Of a stretch of DNA of 64,000 bases, positions 53,034 to 62,051 are shown one piece after another. The notes below the pieces were generated by a model, which had not been told where the DNA came from, did not search any database, and saw only the letters and a list, made by a program, of their open reading frames with translations. A program made the position numbers and the translations under genes. Source of the stretch: Streptomyces tsukubensis (GTDB lineage: Bacteria > Actinomycetota > Actinomycetes > Streptomycetales > Streptomycetaceae); contig NZ_CP045178.1 of NCBI RefSeq assembly GCF_009296025.1, positions 3,906,001-3,970,000 on the forward strand. The letters are read 5' to 3'. Position 1 is the stretch's first letter. Every line of letters starts with the position of its first letter.

Positions 53034-55181
53034 ATGCGACAGGGTGCGAAGAGAGCTCAAGGCATGCCGGAGGCCCGGGAGGCTTCGGAGGAGTCGCGGC
53101 CCAATTCACGGCCGACCGGAGCGGCCCTCCTCACGAAGCTGCCCGGCCTGGCCGGTCTGTCCGGCCTGTCCCCGATCCGGACGCGGCGGCAGGCCTGGCA
53201 GGCGCGCAGCAAGGTCGAGCGGGTCGACGCCTACAGCAGGACGACGCTCTCCGGTATGACCTGGCTCTTCCTCTTCACCTGGGCGCCCTATCCGCTCGTG
53301 GACGGAGCGGTGCGCGGGGGCGGCCCGCTGGTACTGGCGGCCGTGCTGACGGCCCTGTGCCTCCTCCAGTGCGTGGCCGGCACCCCCACCCTGATGCGTG
53401 CGCTCGATCACTACCTGGGCCGCGATGACGTGCCGCGGAAGGGAATCGCCCTCAACTGCGCCCTCGCGGTCGCCTCGCTCGTGGCGGCCTCGTGGCTCAC
53501 CCTCATCCACGGACTGGAACCCGTGGCCCTCGTGATGGTGATGGCGTACATCGTGATGCCTTTCGGCGCCGCCTACTGCCTGACCGTCTCCCTACGCGCC
53601 TACGTCCTGCGCAGTACGGTCCTGGCCGCGGCGATCACCGGGTGTCTCGCGCTCGTCGGAGGTGAGGGCGTGGAGCTGTTCCTCACCGCGGGGGGCACCC
53701 TCTTCGGGCTCTGGCTCATGGCGTTCTGCGCCCGCCCCTGTGCGTGGACCCTGTCGATCACGTGGGGCGCGGAACACGCACGGGAGGTGGAGGCACGGCT
53801 GGCCGTCGCCGAGGAGCGGCTGCGCTTCGGCCGCGACCTGCACGACGTTCTCGGCCGCAATCTCGCCGTGGTCGCCCTCAAGAGTGAACTCGCCGTGCAG
53901 CTCGCGCGGCGCGGCCGCCCCGAGGCCGTCGACGAGATGCTGGAGGTGCAGCGCATAGCGCGGGAGTCCCAGCGCGAGGTCCGGGCTGTGGTCCGCGGCT
54001 ACCGGGGCGTGGACCTGCACGCGGAACTCGCCGGGGCGCAGAGCGTACTGGCGGCGGCCGGTATCGACTGCGAGGTGCGGGGCGGCACCGCGGACGGCTC
54101 CGCGGCACTGCCCGTCCCCGTGCAGTCGGCTCTCGGCTGGGTGGTCCGCGAGGGCACCACGAACGTACTGCGGCACGGCGACGCGCGACACTGCGGCATC
54201 ACCCTGACCGTGGAGCGGGAGCGCGCGGTCCTGGTCCTGGAGAACGACGGCATGCGCGAGGACCCCGCCGCGCTCTCCGGGGACGGCACGTGGTCCCCCG
54301 TGTCCACGGGGACGGGCCTCGCCGGACTGCGCGAACGACTGACCGCCGTCGCGGGAACCCTGGCAGCGGGGCCCGTCACGGCGACGGGGGACGCGGGACG
54401 GTTCGCCGACTCCGCGGACCTCTCCGCCGGGGCGGGCGCCCGCCAGGGGGCGGCGGCGGACGGCCCACAGAATGCGGCTCCGGCACGGAGCGGTGTCTTC
54501 CGGCTGACCGTCGTGGTGCCGCTCGTACCGGACAGGAGGGACGGGGCGGAGGAGGCGACACCCGGCACGCCGGACGGGGCGCCGGACGCGCTCCTCTCGG
54601 CCCTCCCCTCGGCTCCCCTCTCGGGCTTCCCTTCGGCCGTCCCCTCGGCTGTCCCGGGCTCGCGGAACACGGGACCGGGCGACGGGGCGGGCGCAGGGGT
54701 GCCACCTGGCGTGGCGGTTGGCGAGGCGACGGGCTTCGGCAAGGCTGCGGGCTTCGGCGAGGCTGCGGGACCCGAGGCGGCGGGCTTCGGCGAGGCTGCG
54801 GGACCCGGCCCCGCGACGAACACGGGCCCCGGTGTGGGCTCGGACCTCGCTGCGGGCCCCGACCCCGCTGTGGGCTCGGCCCCCTCGGTGGACGCGGCCT
54901 CCTCGGTGGACGCGGCCTCCTCGGTGGGCCCGAATCCCGCAGCCGACCCGGTTCCCGAAGCGCCCCCGAACGACGAGGCGCCCCCGGCCACCGACGGCTT
55001 CCGCGAGGAACCCCCGGCCACCGACGGCTCCCACCAGGCACCCTCGGCCACCGACACCTCCCACCAGGCACCCTCGGCCGTCGGTGGCGCCCGCGCCGCG
55101 CCGCCCCCGGCCGCCGCCGACAGCGCTCGGGAGGCGGCAACGGTGCCCGCCCCGCCCCCGCTGCTGGTGCGCCCGCCATGA
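53034..55181 (+). CDS. DesK/NarL-type sensor histidine kinase with long disordered tail
   Basis: 715 residues. About five to six transmembrane helices (~75-235) precede a HisKA_3 phosphoacceptor (RFGRDLHDVLGRNLAVVALK, His270). The HATPase domain has REGTTNVLRHGDA (N-box) and GTGLAGLRERL. It is followed by ~220 residues of low-complexity Ala/Gly/Pro/Ser/Thr sequence with tandem motifs (GFGEAAGP, SVDAASSV, PPATDGS, HQAPSA), far longer than usual. It probably senses membrane or exporter substrate state and phosphorylates the regulator encoded next. ATG 53034 is chosen from an AGAGG upstream. Confidence 0.9.
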   Translation: MRQGAKRAQGMPEAREASEESRPNSRPTGAALLTKLPGLAGLSGLSPIRTRRQAWQARSKVERVDAYSRTTLSGMTWLFLFTWAPYPLVDGAVRGGGPLVLAAVLTALCLLQCVAGTPTLMRALDHYLGRDDVPRKGIALNCALAVASLVAASWLTLIHGLEPVALVMVMAYIVMPFGAAYCLTVSLRAYVLRSTVLAAAITGCLALVGGEGVELFLTAGGTLFGLWLMAFCARPCAWTLSITWGAEHAREVEARLAVAEERLRFGRDLHDVLGRNLAVVALKSELAVQLARRGRPEAVDEMLEVQRIARESQREVRAVVRGYRGVDLHAELAGAQSVLAAAGIDCEVRGGTADGSAALPVPVQSALGWVVREGTTNVLRHGDARHCGITLTVERERAVLVLENDGMREDPAALSGDGTWSPVSTGTGLAGLRERLTAVAGTLAAGPVTATGDAGRFADSADLSAGAGARQGAAADGPQNAAPARSGVFRLTVVVPLVPDRRDGAEEATPGTPDGAPDALLSALPSAPLSGFPSAVPSAVPGSRNTGPGDGAGAGVPPGVAVGEATGFGKAAGFGEAAGPEAAGFGEAAGPGPATNTGPGVGSDLAAGPDPAVGSAPSVDAASSVDAASSVGPNPAADPVPEAPPNDEAPPATDGFREEPPATDGSHQAPSATDTSHQAPSAVGGARAAPPPAAADSAREAATVPAPPPLLVRPP

Positions 55182-55272
55182 GGCTCCGCGCCCCTGTCCC
55201 TCGGATTCCACCGAGCCGCCTCCTGACGGTTCTTGACCGTTCTCAGCACACTGTGAAGAAGGCCACCACGCC

Positions 55273-55929
55273 ATGACCTCCGTACCGGCTGAAACGCCCG
55301 GCGCGCCCTCACCGTCAGCGGCCCCGCTGCGGCTCCTGCTCGCTGACGACGAGCATCTGATCCGGGGCGCTCTCGCCGCGCTGCTCGCGCTGGAGGACGA
55401 TCTCGTCGTCGTCGCCGAGGCGGGTACCGGCACGGAGGCGCTCGCCATGGCGCGGGCGCACCGTCCCGACGTGGCGGTTCTCGATCTTCAGATGCCCGGC
55501 TCCGACGGTGTGAGTGTGGCCACATCACTGCGGGCGGAACTCCCCCACTGCCAGTCCCTGATCGTCACCAGCCACGGCCTGCCCGGCCATCTCAAACGCG
55601 CCTTGGAAGCCGGTGTGCGGGGCTTCGTACCGAAGACGGTCAGCGCGCAGCGGCTCGCCGAGATCATCCGTACCGTCCACGCGGGAAACCGCTACGTGGA
55701 CCCGGAATTGGCCGCCGACGCCATCGCCGCGGGCGACTCCCCGCTGACCGTCCGCGAGACGGAGGTGCTGGAGCTGGCCGCGGACGGGGCGCCCGTCGCG
55801 GATATCGCCCAGCGGGCCGCGCTCTCCCAGGGGACCGTCCGGAACTATCTCTCCTCGGCCGCGTCGAAGCTGGGTGCGGAGAACCGGCACTCGGCGGTGC
55901 GCGTCGCACGCCGCCGAGGTTGGCTATAG
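55273..55929 (+). CDS. NarL/LuxR-family response regulator
   Basis: 218 residues. Receiver: LLLADDEHLIRGALAALL with the acidic pair, phospho-acceptor Asp71 in VAVLDLQMPG, Thr in IVTSHG, and Lys in GFVPKTVSA. The LuxR helix-turn-helix is LTVRETEVLELAADGAPVAD, then IAQRAALSQGTVRNYLSSAA. Pairs with the kinase 91 bases upstream and likely controls the adjacent ABC exporter. The -10-like TATAGT at its very end (55925-55930) may serve the following tRNA. Confidence 0.94.
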   Translation: MTSVPAETPGAPSPSAAPLRLLLADDEHLIRGALAALLALEDDLVVVAEAGTGTEALAMARAHRPDVAVLDLQMPGSDGVSVATSLRAELPHCQSLIVTSHGLPGHLKRALEAGVRGFVPKTVSAQRLAEIIRTVHAGNRYVDPELAADAIAAGDSPLTVRETEVLELAADGAPVADIAQRAALSQGTVRNYLSSAASKLGAENRHSAVRVARRRGWL

Positions 55930-55973
55930 TGGTTCCCGCACGCCGAGCGGCTCTCGTCGCAACGGTCTGCTCC

Positions 55974-56046
55974 GCGGACGTAGCTCAGTTGGTAGAGCGC
56001 AACCTTGCCAAGGTTGAGGTCGCCAGTTCGAACCTGGTCGTCCGCT
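55974..56046 (+). tRNA. tRNA-Gly, anticodon GCC (second copy)
   Basis: 73 nt, identical to 50827-50899. A TATAGT hexamer overlapping the upstream gene's stop codon is the probable -10 element. Confidence 0.95.
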
Positions 56047-56053
56047 CAGTGCA

Positions 56054-56087
56054 AGAAACCCCCCGGTGACCCACCGGGGGGTTTCTT
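56054..56087 (+). terminator. Terminator of the second tRNA-Gly(GCC)
   Basis: Perfect arms AGAAACCCCCCGGTG/CACCGGGGGGTTTCT around a 4-base loop, followed by TCGTG. Eight bases after the tRNA. Confidence 0.9.
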
Positions 56088-56185
56088 CGTGTGCTCGGCG
56101 ACCCGCGCCCCGAACCCCGCACCGGACGGGTCGCCGCCGAATGGCGACCCGTCCGGCGGCGGTCTGCCCTGAGGCAGCCTTGGCA

Positions 56186-56238
56186 GTCCTTGCGACAGAG
56201 GAGTCCGATCAGGCCGCGGGCGCCCATATCGCGAGGAC
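56186..56238. repeat. Palindromic intergenic repeat, copy B
   Basis: Same element as 45447-45507: arms AGTCCTTGCGA/TCGCGAGGACC with one G:T wobble, and a loop with the shared AGTCCGATCAGGCCGCGGG block then GCCCATAT. It lies directly at the 3' end of purC, as copy A lies at the 3' ends of two genes. Confidence 0.75.
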
Positions 56239-56241
56239 CCC

Positions 56242-57144
56242 TTACGCCCAGCGGGCGCCGGTCAGTCGCTCGTACGCCTCGGTGTACTTCTCACGCGTAC
56301 GGTCCACGACCTCCTGCGGCAGCTCCGGCGGCGGCTGCTCGCTCTTGCGGTCCCAGCCGGAGTCGGGCGACAGCAGCCAGTCCCGCACGTACTGCTTGTC
56401 GAACGACGGCTGCGGGCGGCCGGGCTCCCACTCGTCGGCGGGCCAGAACCGCGACGAGTCCGGCGTCAGTACCTCGTCGGCGAGGACGAGTTCGCCGTCG
56501 CCGTCGAACCCGAACTCGAACTTCGTGTCGGCGAGGATGATCCCGCGCTCACGCGCGATGTCCCTGGCCCGCCCGTAGACGGCGAGGGTCGTCTGGCGGA
56601 GCTGGGCGGCGGTCTCCGCGCCGACCTCCCGCGCCACCTCCTCGTACGACACGTTCTCGTCGTGGTCGCCGACGGCGGCCTTGGTGGCGGGGGTGAAGAT
56701 CGGGCCGGGCAGCTCGGAGCCGTCGGACAACCCCTCGGGCAGCGCCAGACCGCAGACCGTGCGCGTGGCCTCGTACTCGACCAGCCCGGAGCCGGCCAGA
56801 TAACCACGGGCCACGCTCTCCACGGGGATCATTCGCAGCGACTTGCAGACGAGAGTGCGGCCCGCCCAGTCGGCGGGAGCGCCCTCGGGAAGCGTGGTCG
56901 AGACGACGTGGTTCGGGATGATGTCGACGAGCTGGTCGAACCACCAGAGCGAGAGCTGAGTGAGTACGCGGCCCTTGTCGGGGATCTCCGAGGGCAGCAC
57001 CCAGTCGAAGGCGGAGATGCGGTCACTGGCGACCATGACGAGGTCGCCCGCCTCGTTCTGGTACAGATCGCGCACCTTCCCGGTGTGCAGATGCACCAGG
57101 CCCGGTACCTCGACGGCCTCGGGCTTTTCAACGAATCCGGACAC
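56242..57144 (-). CDS. purC: SAICAR synthetase
   Basis: 300 residues. Joins CAIR and aspartate with ATP. Blocks: HTGKVRDLYQNEAGDLVMVA, SDRISAFDWVLPSEIPDKGR, RMIPVESVARGYLAGSGLVE, DHDENVSYEEVA, ILADTKFEFGFDGDGELVLA and DEVLTPDSSRFWP. GTG 57144 follows GGAGGAACC; upstream frame is not conserved. Terminates at the palindromic repeat. Separate transcription unit from purSQL. Confidence 0.97.
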   Translation of the reverse strand: MSGFVEKPEAVEVPGLVHLHTGKVRDLYQNEAGDLVMVASDRISAFDWVLPSEIPDKGRVLTQLSLWWFDQLVDIIPNHVVSTTLPEGAPADWAGRTLVCKSLRMIPVESVARGYLAGSGLVEYEATRTVCGLALPEGLSDGSELPGPIFTPATKAAVGDHDENVSYEEVAREVGAETAAQLRQTTLAVYGRARDIARERGIILADTKFEFGFDGDGELVLADEVLTPDSSRFWPADEWEPGRPQPSFDKQYVRDWLLSPDSGWDRKSEQPPPELPQEVVDRTREKYTEAYERLTGARWA

Positions 57145-57313
57145 GGTTCCTCCCCGTGGTTCTGTCCAATGCCTCTGATTGTCCCGTACGAGGACCGGGC
57201 GGGCCTGGTCAGGGGGTCGAGGGGGAGCCGAAAGGGCCGGGCCTGGGCGGCGGGGAACCCCCGCGGAGCCCCTCCGGAGCCCGGCTCCGCACCGAACCGT
57301 CCCGCCGCGGCGA

Positions 57314-58795
57314 TCAGTCGCGTTTGCAGATCCGGTCGAGCAGATTGGCCGTGGCGCGCTGGATACGGGTATCGACGTGGCCGGGTCTGTCCAGCGCGGG
57401 CGACCAGGCGAACGTCCCCGAAGCGAAGACCAGCGCTCCGCTCGGGGCGCGATAGAGGGAGGTCTCCTGGTGGCGCAGGAGACCACCCTCGCGGTACGGG
57501 GAGTGGGCGAGCAGCACGCGGCTCTCCGTCTCCGGCAGCGGGGCCCTGGGGAAGTAGCGGTCGGCCTCACCCGCCACCAGCCCGGTGATCTCGTCCCCCT
57601 CGTAGGCCCCCGTGGCCTCCCACAGCCAGTGGTCGGCGTGTCTGACGACCAGTGGGCTGGGTTCGGGCACCCGTCCCGCGTACTGGATGCCGAGCAGTTG
57701 CTGCTCCGGCCTGTCGATCTCACGCCACAGCGCGGACTTACCGGGACCCCGGCGTTTTCGGCAGGTCAGCAGCCGGTCGGGCACACCGGACGGGGAGGGG
57801 GACAGTTCCACCTGCCAGTACATGGTGTTGGCGGAGAGGAAGACGAGGGAGGTCCCGTTCTCCTTCGCCAGCTCCGTGGTGCGGCGCATCGGTACTGACC
57901 AGTACTCGTCGTGGCCGGGGAAGACCAGCCCGCGGTACCGGGTCGGGTCGATGTGGCCGGCGTGCAGGTCGCGGGTGTCGGCGTACGCCAGGTCGTATCC
58001 GTACCGCTCGGCCCAGCGGATGAAGTCGTAGGCGTGGCCGACGTGCAGGGGAAGCCCCGCGCCCGCATAGGGGCGGTCGAAGGAGACCGTGACCGCCGCG
58101 TCCTCCTCGCCGAGCAGCCGGCCGTCCTCGTCCCACGCGTGGTAGAGACTCGCGCCCGTACGCCCGTCCTCCGGATAGAGGTTGTAGGCCTGCCAGGTCA
58201 CGTCGGGCAGCACCAGCAGAAGATCGGCCGGGTGGTTGTCGCGCACGGTGAACGGCACGTGCGAACGGTGCCCGTCCGCGGTGGTGAGGACACCCACGTA
58301 CGCGCCGATGTGCCAGTACGAGGGGATGTGCAGCCGCCAGGAGAGCCACCAGTGGTGGCAGGAGACCGTACGGTCGGCGGCGAGCGGCGGGAGCTGCGTG
58401 ATGCCGGAGAGCCTGGGACTGGTCGTGATCTTCGAGGCGCCGTCCCCGCCGTAGTGCCCGATCCGGTAGATGTCGATCGAGAACTCCTGCGGCGGGTCGA
58501 CCGTGACGTGGAAGTCGATCGACTCACCGGGGGCCGCGGCGCCCGTGGAGGTGAACCCCTTGATCTGCCGGTGCACGTCGTCGGAGGTGCGCGGACCGCT
58601 GATGCGCGGCGCGGGCACCATCGCGGCGCCGGGGGCCGGCGCGTGGTCGACGTACCAGGGGACGACGTGCCCGGTGTCGTCGAAATAGTTCTCACTTCCG
58701 CGCAGCCACGGCAGTGGGCCCTGACCGAAAGGGTCCGACACGGCGTGCGCGAGGGCACCTGATTCCCACCGCCTGATCTGCTGCTCCGACCCCAT
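57314..58795 (-). CDS. N,N-dimethylformamidase beta-subunit-like protein
   Basis: 493 residues. An N-terminal Ig-like/jelly-roll region (ESIDFHVTVDPPQEFSIDIY, RIGHYGGDGASKI) is followed by a Rossmann-like glutamine-amidotransferase-fold domain: LLLVLPDVTWQAYNLYPEDG, VSFDRPYAGAG, FIRWAERYGYDLAYADTRDL and FPGHDEYWSVPMRRTTELAK. This matches the large subunit family of the mononuclear iron dimethylformamidase. No signal peptide is present with ATG 58795, chosen for GGGAGGGGAG upstream. It lacks a partner small subunit nearby, so the reaction is unknown. Confidence 0.85.
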   Translation of the reverse strand: MGSEQQIRRWESGALAHAVSDPFGQGPLPWLRGSENYFDDTGHVVPWYVDHAPAPGAAMVPAPRISGPRTSDDVHRQIKGFTSTGAAAPGESIDFHVTVDPPQEFSIDIYRIGHYGGDGASKITTSPRLSGITQLPPLAADRTVSCHHWWLSWRLHIPSYWHIGAYVGVLTTADGHRSHVPFTVRDNHPADLLLVLPDVTWQAYNLYPEDGRTGASLYHAWDEDGRLLGEEDAAVTVSFDRPYAGAGLPLHVGHAYDFIRWAERYGYDLAYADTRDLHAGHIDPTRYRGLVFPGHDEYWSVPMRRTTELAKENGTSLVFLSANTMYWQVELSPSPSGVPDRLLTCRKRRGPGKSALWREIDRPEQQLLGIQYAGRVPEPSPLVVRHADHWLWEATGAYEGDEITGLVAGEADRYFPRAPLPETESRVLLAHSPYREGGLLRHQETSLYRAPSGALVFASGTFAWSPALDRPGHVDTRIQRATANLLDRICKRD

Positions 58796-59335
58796 ACCGC
58801 TCCCCTCCCTCGCTCCCCGAGCCCCGGCCCGTGTCGGCCGCGAGTCGCGGCCGACTGCCCGTCCGGCCACCGCCCACGTCAGCGACCGGTCCCAGCACAT
58901 CACATTACGCACGCACTCCGTCACCGTTCGTCGTGAATTGACGGGACCGGAACAAAAACCTCCGTTTCGCTCTCCCATGCACCTCCCCATGTGCACCTGT
59001 ACGCCCCCCTGCTCCCCTTGGGGTGGGCCCTCGCGGGGTCCAGAATCCCGCGCGACGGGCGGGCGGGGTGCAACGAGACGGTATCTGGGGGGCGGACACA
59101 ACCTCGTTCCGTCCAAGGCCAGTTCGCAGCCGTCCAAGGCCATTTTGCGACCGTCCAAGGCCAGTTGGCGGCCGTCCAAGGGAGCTTGAAGCCGACCAAG
59201 GCAGTTTGGCGGCCGTACAAGGCAGCTTGCGGCCGTGCTACGCAGCTTGGCGGCCGTGCGTGCTAGGCAGCTTGAGTCCGCCTCGGGCCGCTCGGGGCCG
59301 TCTCCGGCCGCCTCGGGCGGGGGCGGGTGCCCGTG
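58796..59335. other. 540-base gap with a 21-bp tandem array
   Basis: No gene supported. The half next to the dimethylformamidase-like gene (58796-58990) should hold its promoter; the half at 59110-59275 is the repeat array described separately. Confidence 0.55.
59110..59275. repeat. Eight tandem 20-22-bp repeats
   Basis: Units of the form CCGTCCAAGGC(C)AGTT(G)GCGG, decaying towards the right. As 21 is divisible by three, every frame stays open across it (a repeated ALDGRxL peptide on the minus strand), which mimics coding potential. No start or ribosome site supports translation. Confidence 0.85.
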
Positions 59336-61549
59336 TCACACCAACCGGACCGGCTTCTCCGGGCGGATACCGAAACGCGCGAGCCAGCGGCGCAGCGGCA
59401 ACGCGTCCCCGTCCACCACGAGGCTGAGCACGCGCGGTCCCAGGTCGGTCGTACGCTCCCCGTCGATCACCAGGGATGGTCCGTCCAGCCAGTCGAGGCC
59501 GGGGTCGGCGCCCGCGGTGTCCACGGCGGCGCAACAGACCAGCGCGGTGACGTGTTCCGTCAGCAACTCCCTGGCCGTACGCGGCGGCTGGTGCGGGAAG
59601 AGCGGCAGCATGCGTTCGTCCCACAGGGAGTCCGGGGTGGCCTGCCCGGCCAGCGGGGCGGGGCGGCCCGCCGGTGCCGCCGCTTCCTCACGGGCCAGTT
59701 CGGCGGTGAGCCCGGCGGCCAGCGCACCGGTCCGTTCGTCGTCCTCCACGGGATCGTCCGACTCGTCGTCGAGCCCCATGAGGTCGTCGTCGCCCATTTC
59801 CTCGGCCGGCGGCTCCGCGGGGCCCGGCAGGGGGAGTACGGGTACGGACGGGGCCCCCGGCTCGGCGGCGGACACTGAAGGGGGCTCCTGGCCCCCGCGT
59901 ATCTCGGGCGCTCCGAGTGGCTCGGCCGCGTCGAGCGCCGGAGGTTCCTCGGGCAGGGGCGTGGCTCCCGGCAGGGGCGGCGCATCGGGCACGCGCGGTT
60001 CCTCGGGTGTCCCGGACGTCCCGGGCGAGTAGTGCGGGTGACCGGGGGTCGGGGGCCCGGTGGCGGGGCCCGCGTTGGAACCTGCCCCGCTACGTGGGGT
60101 GTTGTCGGTCTCCGGGGCCGGATTCTCGGCGGTGCCCCGGCCACCGTCGTCGGCGAGGTCGGTGAGTTCCGCACGGTGACCCTCCGCCCCCGGACCGGCG
60201 AGATGGTCACCGGCGGTGAGACGGTCGACGGCGGTGAGATGGTCACCGGCGGCGAGATGGTCGACGGCGGTGAGACGGTCAGCCGCGGTGAGGTGGTCGA
60301 TGACGCGGGCGAGGGTCGGGCCCTGTGCGCTGGTCTCCGACGGGTCCGCCGAGGGGCCGACGCCCATGCCGTCCAGAACACGGTGCAGCCGTGCGGCGTC
60401 CATCCGCCATTTCCGGTCCACGACCTCGTCGGGATAGTCCTGCCAGCTCACCGGTGACCACGCGGGATTCTGCTCAGCCGGCCCGCCGTGGAAGAGGCGC
60501 GCGGCCAGCAGCGACACCGACTCGTCCATGGCGCCTGGCTCTTCGAGCAGGTCACAGGCGGGGCGTTCGCCGAGCCGCGAGGTGAAGCCGTCGGCCAGCC
60601 TGTCGCGCCTGGACAGTTCGGTGAGGGCGGAGACGACCCCCGCGTCGAGCCGCGCCGGCCAGCGCCCCATCCGCCACGCGGGCAGGGCGACCCTGGTCAG
60701 CAGCCTGTCCCAGCCCGCGTAGGCGAGCCCCACCTGCTCCTGGGCGACGATCCGCAGGCCGTAGTCCACCGCCTGCGCGCGCTCGGCGGCGGCCGCCGCG
60801 ACGCAGCGTTCCATGTCGGCGGCGGGCCCCCCGCACTTGCGCAGCATCATCCGTGCCACCAGCCCGACGCCGCTCAGCGAGGCCCGGTAGGCCGGTCCGC
60901 GATCGGTGCCGGCGGCCACCGCGACCGCCGCGTCGAGGCCACGCAGGAAACGGCGGGCCGCGACTATGTCCGGATGGGCCGACGGGCCCGTGCCCGCGAC
61001 GACGGGGGCGAGGACCGCGCGCAACTCGGCGACACGCATCCACCACATGAATGGCGAGCCGATGACGAGCACCGGCCCCACGGTGGCTCGCCCGCCGGGC
61101 AGGTCGCCTTCCGGCGGCCCCCCGTCCCCTCGGGAAGCACGCCCCCGAACCGGCGGCGTACGGTCCTCCAGCCAACTGTCACAGTCCGGGGTGAGCGCTA
61201 TCGCCGAGGGCGGGGGGACGTCGAGACGGTCCGCGAGGTCACGTACCAGCCGGTAGAGATCGGGCGCGGACCGCTCCGTCACCGGAACCGTCGGGCTGAC
61301 CGCCGGCCGCGCCCGTGCGATGACCAGGGCGACGGCGGCCGCGGCGGCCAGGACCACGAGCGCGCAGCCCGTCACGATCCACCGCGCCAGGTCCCACCCG
61401 GCCCCGTCGAGCCGGCCGGTGGCCCCGCCCACCAGCAGCACGACGGCGACGGCCGCCGGCGCCAGTGCCACGCCCACCGCCCTGCCGCGCACCCGCAGCA
61501 CGGAGACGGCACGGGAGCGCGCGGCCTCCGCCCCGACCTCCACACCCAT
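59336..61549 (-). CDS. Large membrane protein, likely M48-derived pseudoprotease with disordered region
   Basis: About 737 residues from ATG 61549 (TTG 61603 or GTG near 61558 also possible). Two transmembrane helices (VGVALAPAAVAVVLLVGG; IVTGCALVVLAAAAAVALVI) precede LYRLVRDLADRLDVPPPSAI, then VLVIGSPFMWWMRVAELRAV and LAPVVAGTG. This order mimics M48 peptidases, where AELRAVLAHELGH would follow, but the HExxH is absent. Helical sequence with bulky conserved blocks follows to ~370. Residues ~395-430 are a seven-residue repeat (HLTAADR/HLTAVDR). A Pro/Glu-rich disordered stretch leads to a conserved C-terminal domain (ERMLPLFPHQPPRTARELLT). Function unknown. Confidence 0.65.
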   Translation of the reverse strand: MGVEVGAEAARSRAVSVLRVRGRAVGVALAPAAVAVVLLVGGATGRLDGAGWDLARWIVTGCALVVLAAAAAVALVIARARPAVSPTVPVTERSAPDLYRLVRDLADRLDVPPPSAIALTPDCDSWLEDRTPPVRGRASRGDGGPPEGDLPGGRATVGPVLVIGSPFMWWMRVAELRAVLAPVVAGTGPSAHPDIVAARRFLRGLDAAVAVAAGTDRGPAYRASLSGVGLVARMMLRKCGGPAADMERCVAAAAAERAQAVDYGLRIVAQEQVGLAYAGWDRLLTRVALPAWRMGRWPARLDAGVVSALTELSRRDRLADGFTSRLGERPACDLLEEPGAMDESVSLLAARLFHGGPAEQNPAWSPVSWQDYPDEVVDRKWRMDAARLHRVLDGMGVGPSADPSETSAQGPTLARVIDHLTAADRLTAVDHLAAGDHLTAVDRLTAGDHLAGPGAEGHRAELTDLADDGGRGTAENPAPETDNTPRSGAGSNAGPATGPPTPGHPHYSPGTSGTPEEPRVPDAPPLPGATPLPEEPPALDAAEPLGAPEIRGGQEPPSVSAAEPGAPSVPVLPLPGPAEPPAEEMGDDDLMGLDDESDDPVEDDERTGALAAGLTAELAREEAAAPAGRPAPLAGQATPDSLWDERMLPLFPHQPPRTARELLTEHVTALVCCAAVDTAGADPGLDWLDGPSLVIDGERTTDLGPRVLSLVVDGDALPLRRWLARFGIRPEKPVRLV

Positions 61550-62051
61550 ACCCGACACGACCGGATGACACCCCCTAATGCCCGGTCGACGCGTGCTGTC
61601 CAAGCCACCGCCGACAGGCGTCCATGGCGTTGCTCACATCCCCACTGTGGCACCGCCCACTGACATCGCAATGCCGGTGGGCCAAGTGCCGGAAACCCCA
61701 CGGAAGATCCCGTGGAGCACATGCGCGGCACCATAGTTGGGGCTTGGGCAGGCGTCAGCCGGATGGACTATCGGTCACTCGATGGAATGGCTTTGGGTAG
61801 AGCTAAGGCCACTGAATGACCGATTTGAGGCCTACGGAACGCGGGCCACCGGGGGCGGGCGACCGGGGCACCGGGGCAGACCACTGGGATACCGGGCCGG
61901 CCAGAACACCGGGGTGTCGAGATATGACTACCCCCCGTGTCCCGCGCCGCCCCTCGGGGGCCGGGCGCGGGACGCAGGGGGGAAGGAAGCGGCGGTGCGG
62001 GGCCCCCACACCTCCCCGCATACATGGCTACCGCCCTACCGCCCTACCGCC
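61550..62051. other. Gap between purD and the large membrane protein gene
   Basis: About 500 bases with no gene. A 7-mer ACCGGGG recurs several times at 61850-61915, and GCCCTACC(G) is repeated four times in tandem next to the purD stop (62028-62056). No clear terminator hairpin seen. Confidence 0.5.

Noticed and set aside
59110..59275. CRISPR-like array or a coding gene with ALDGRxL repeats
   Set aside because: Units are directly adjacent with no spacers, and no start or ribosome site supports translation.
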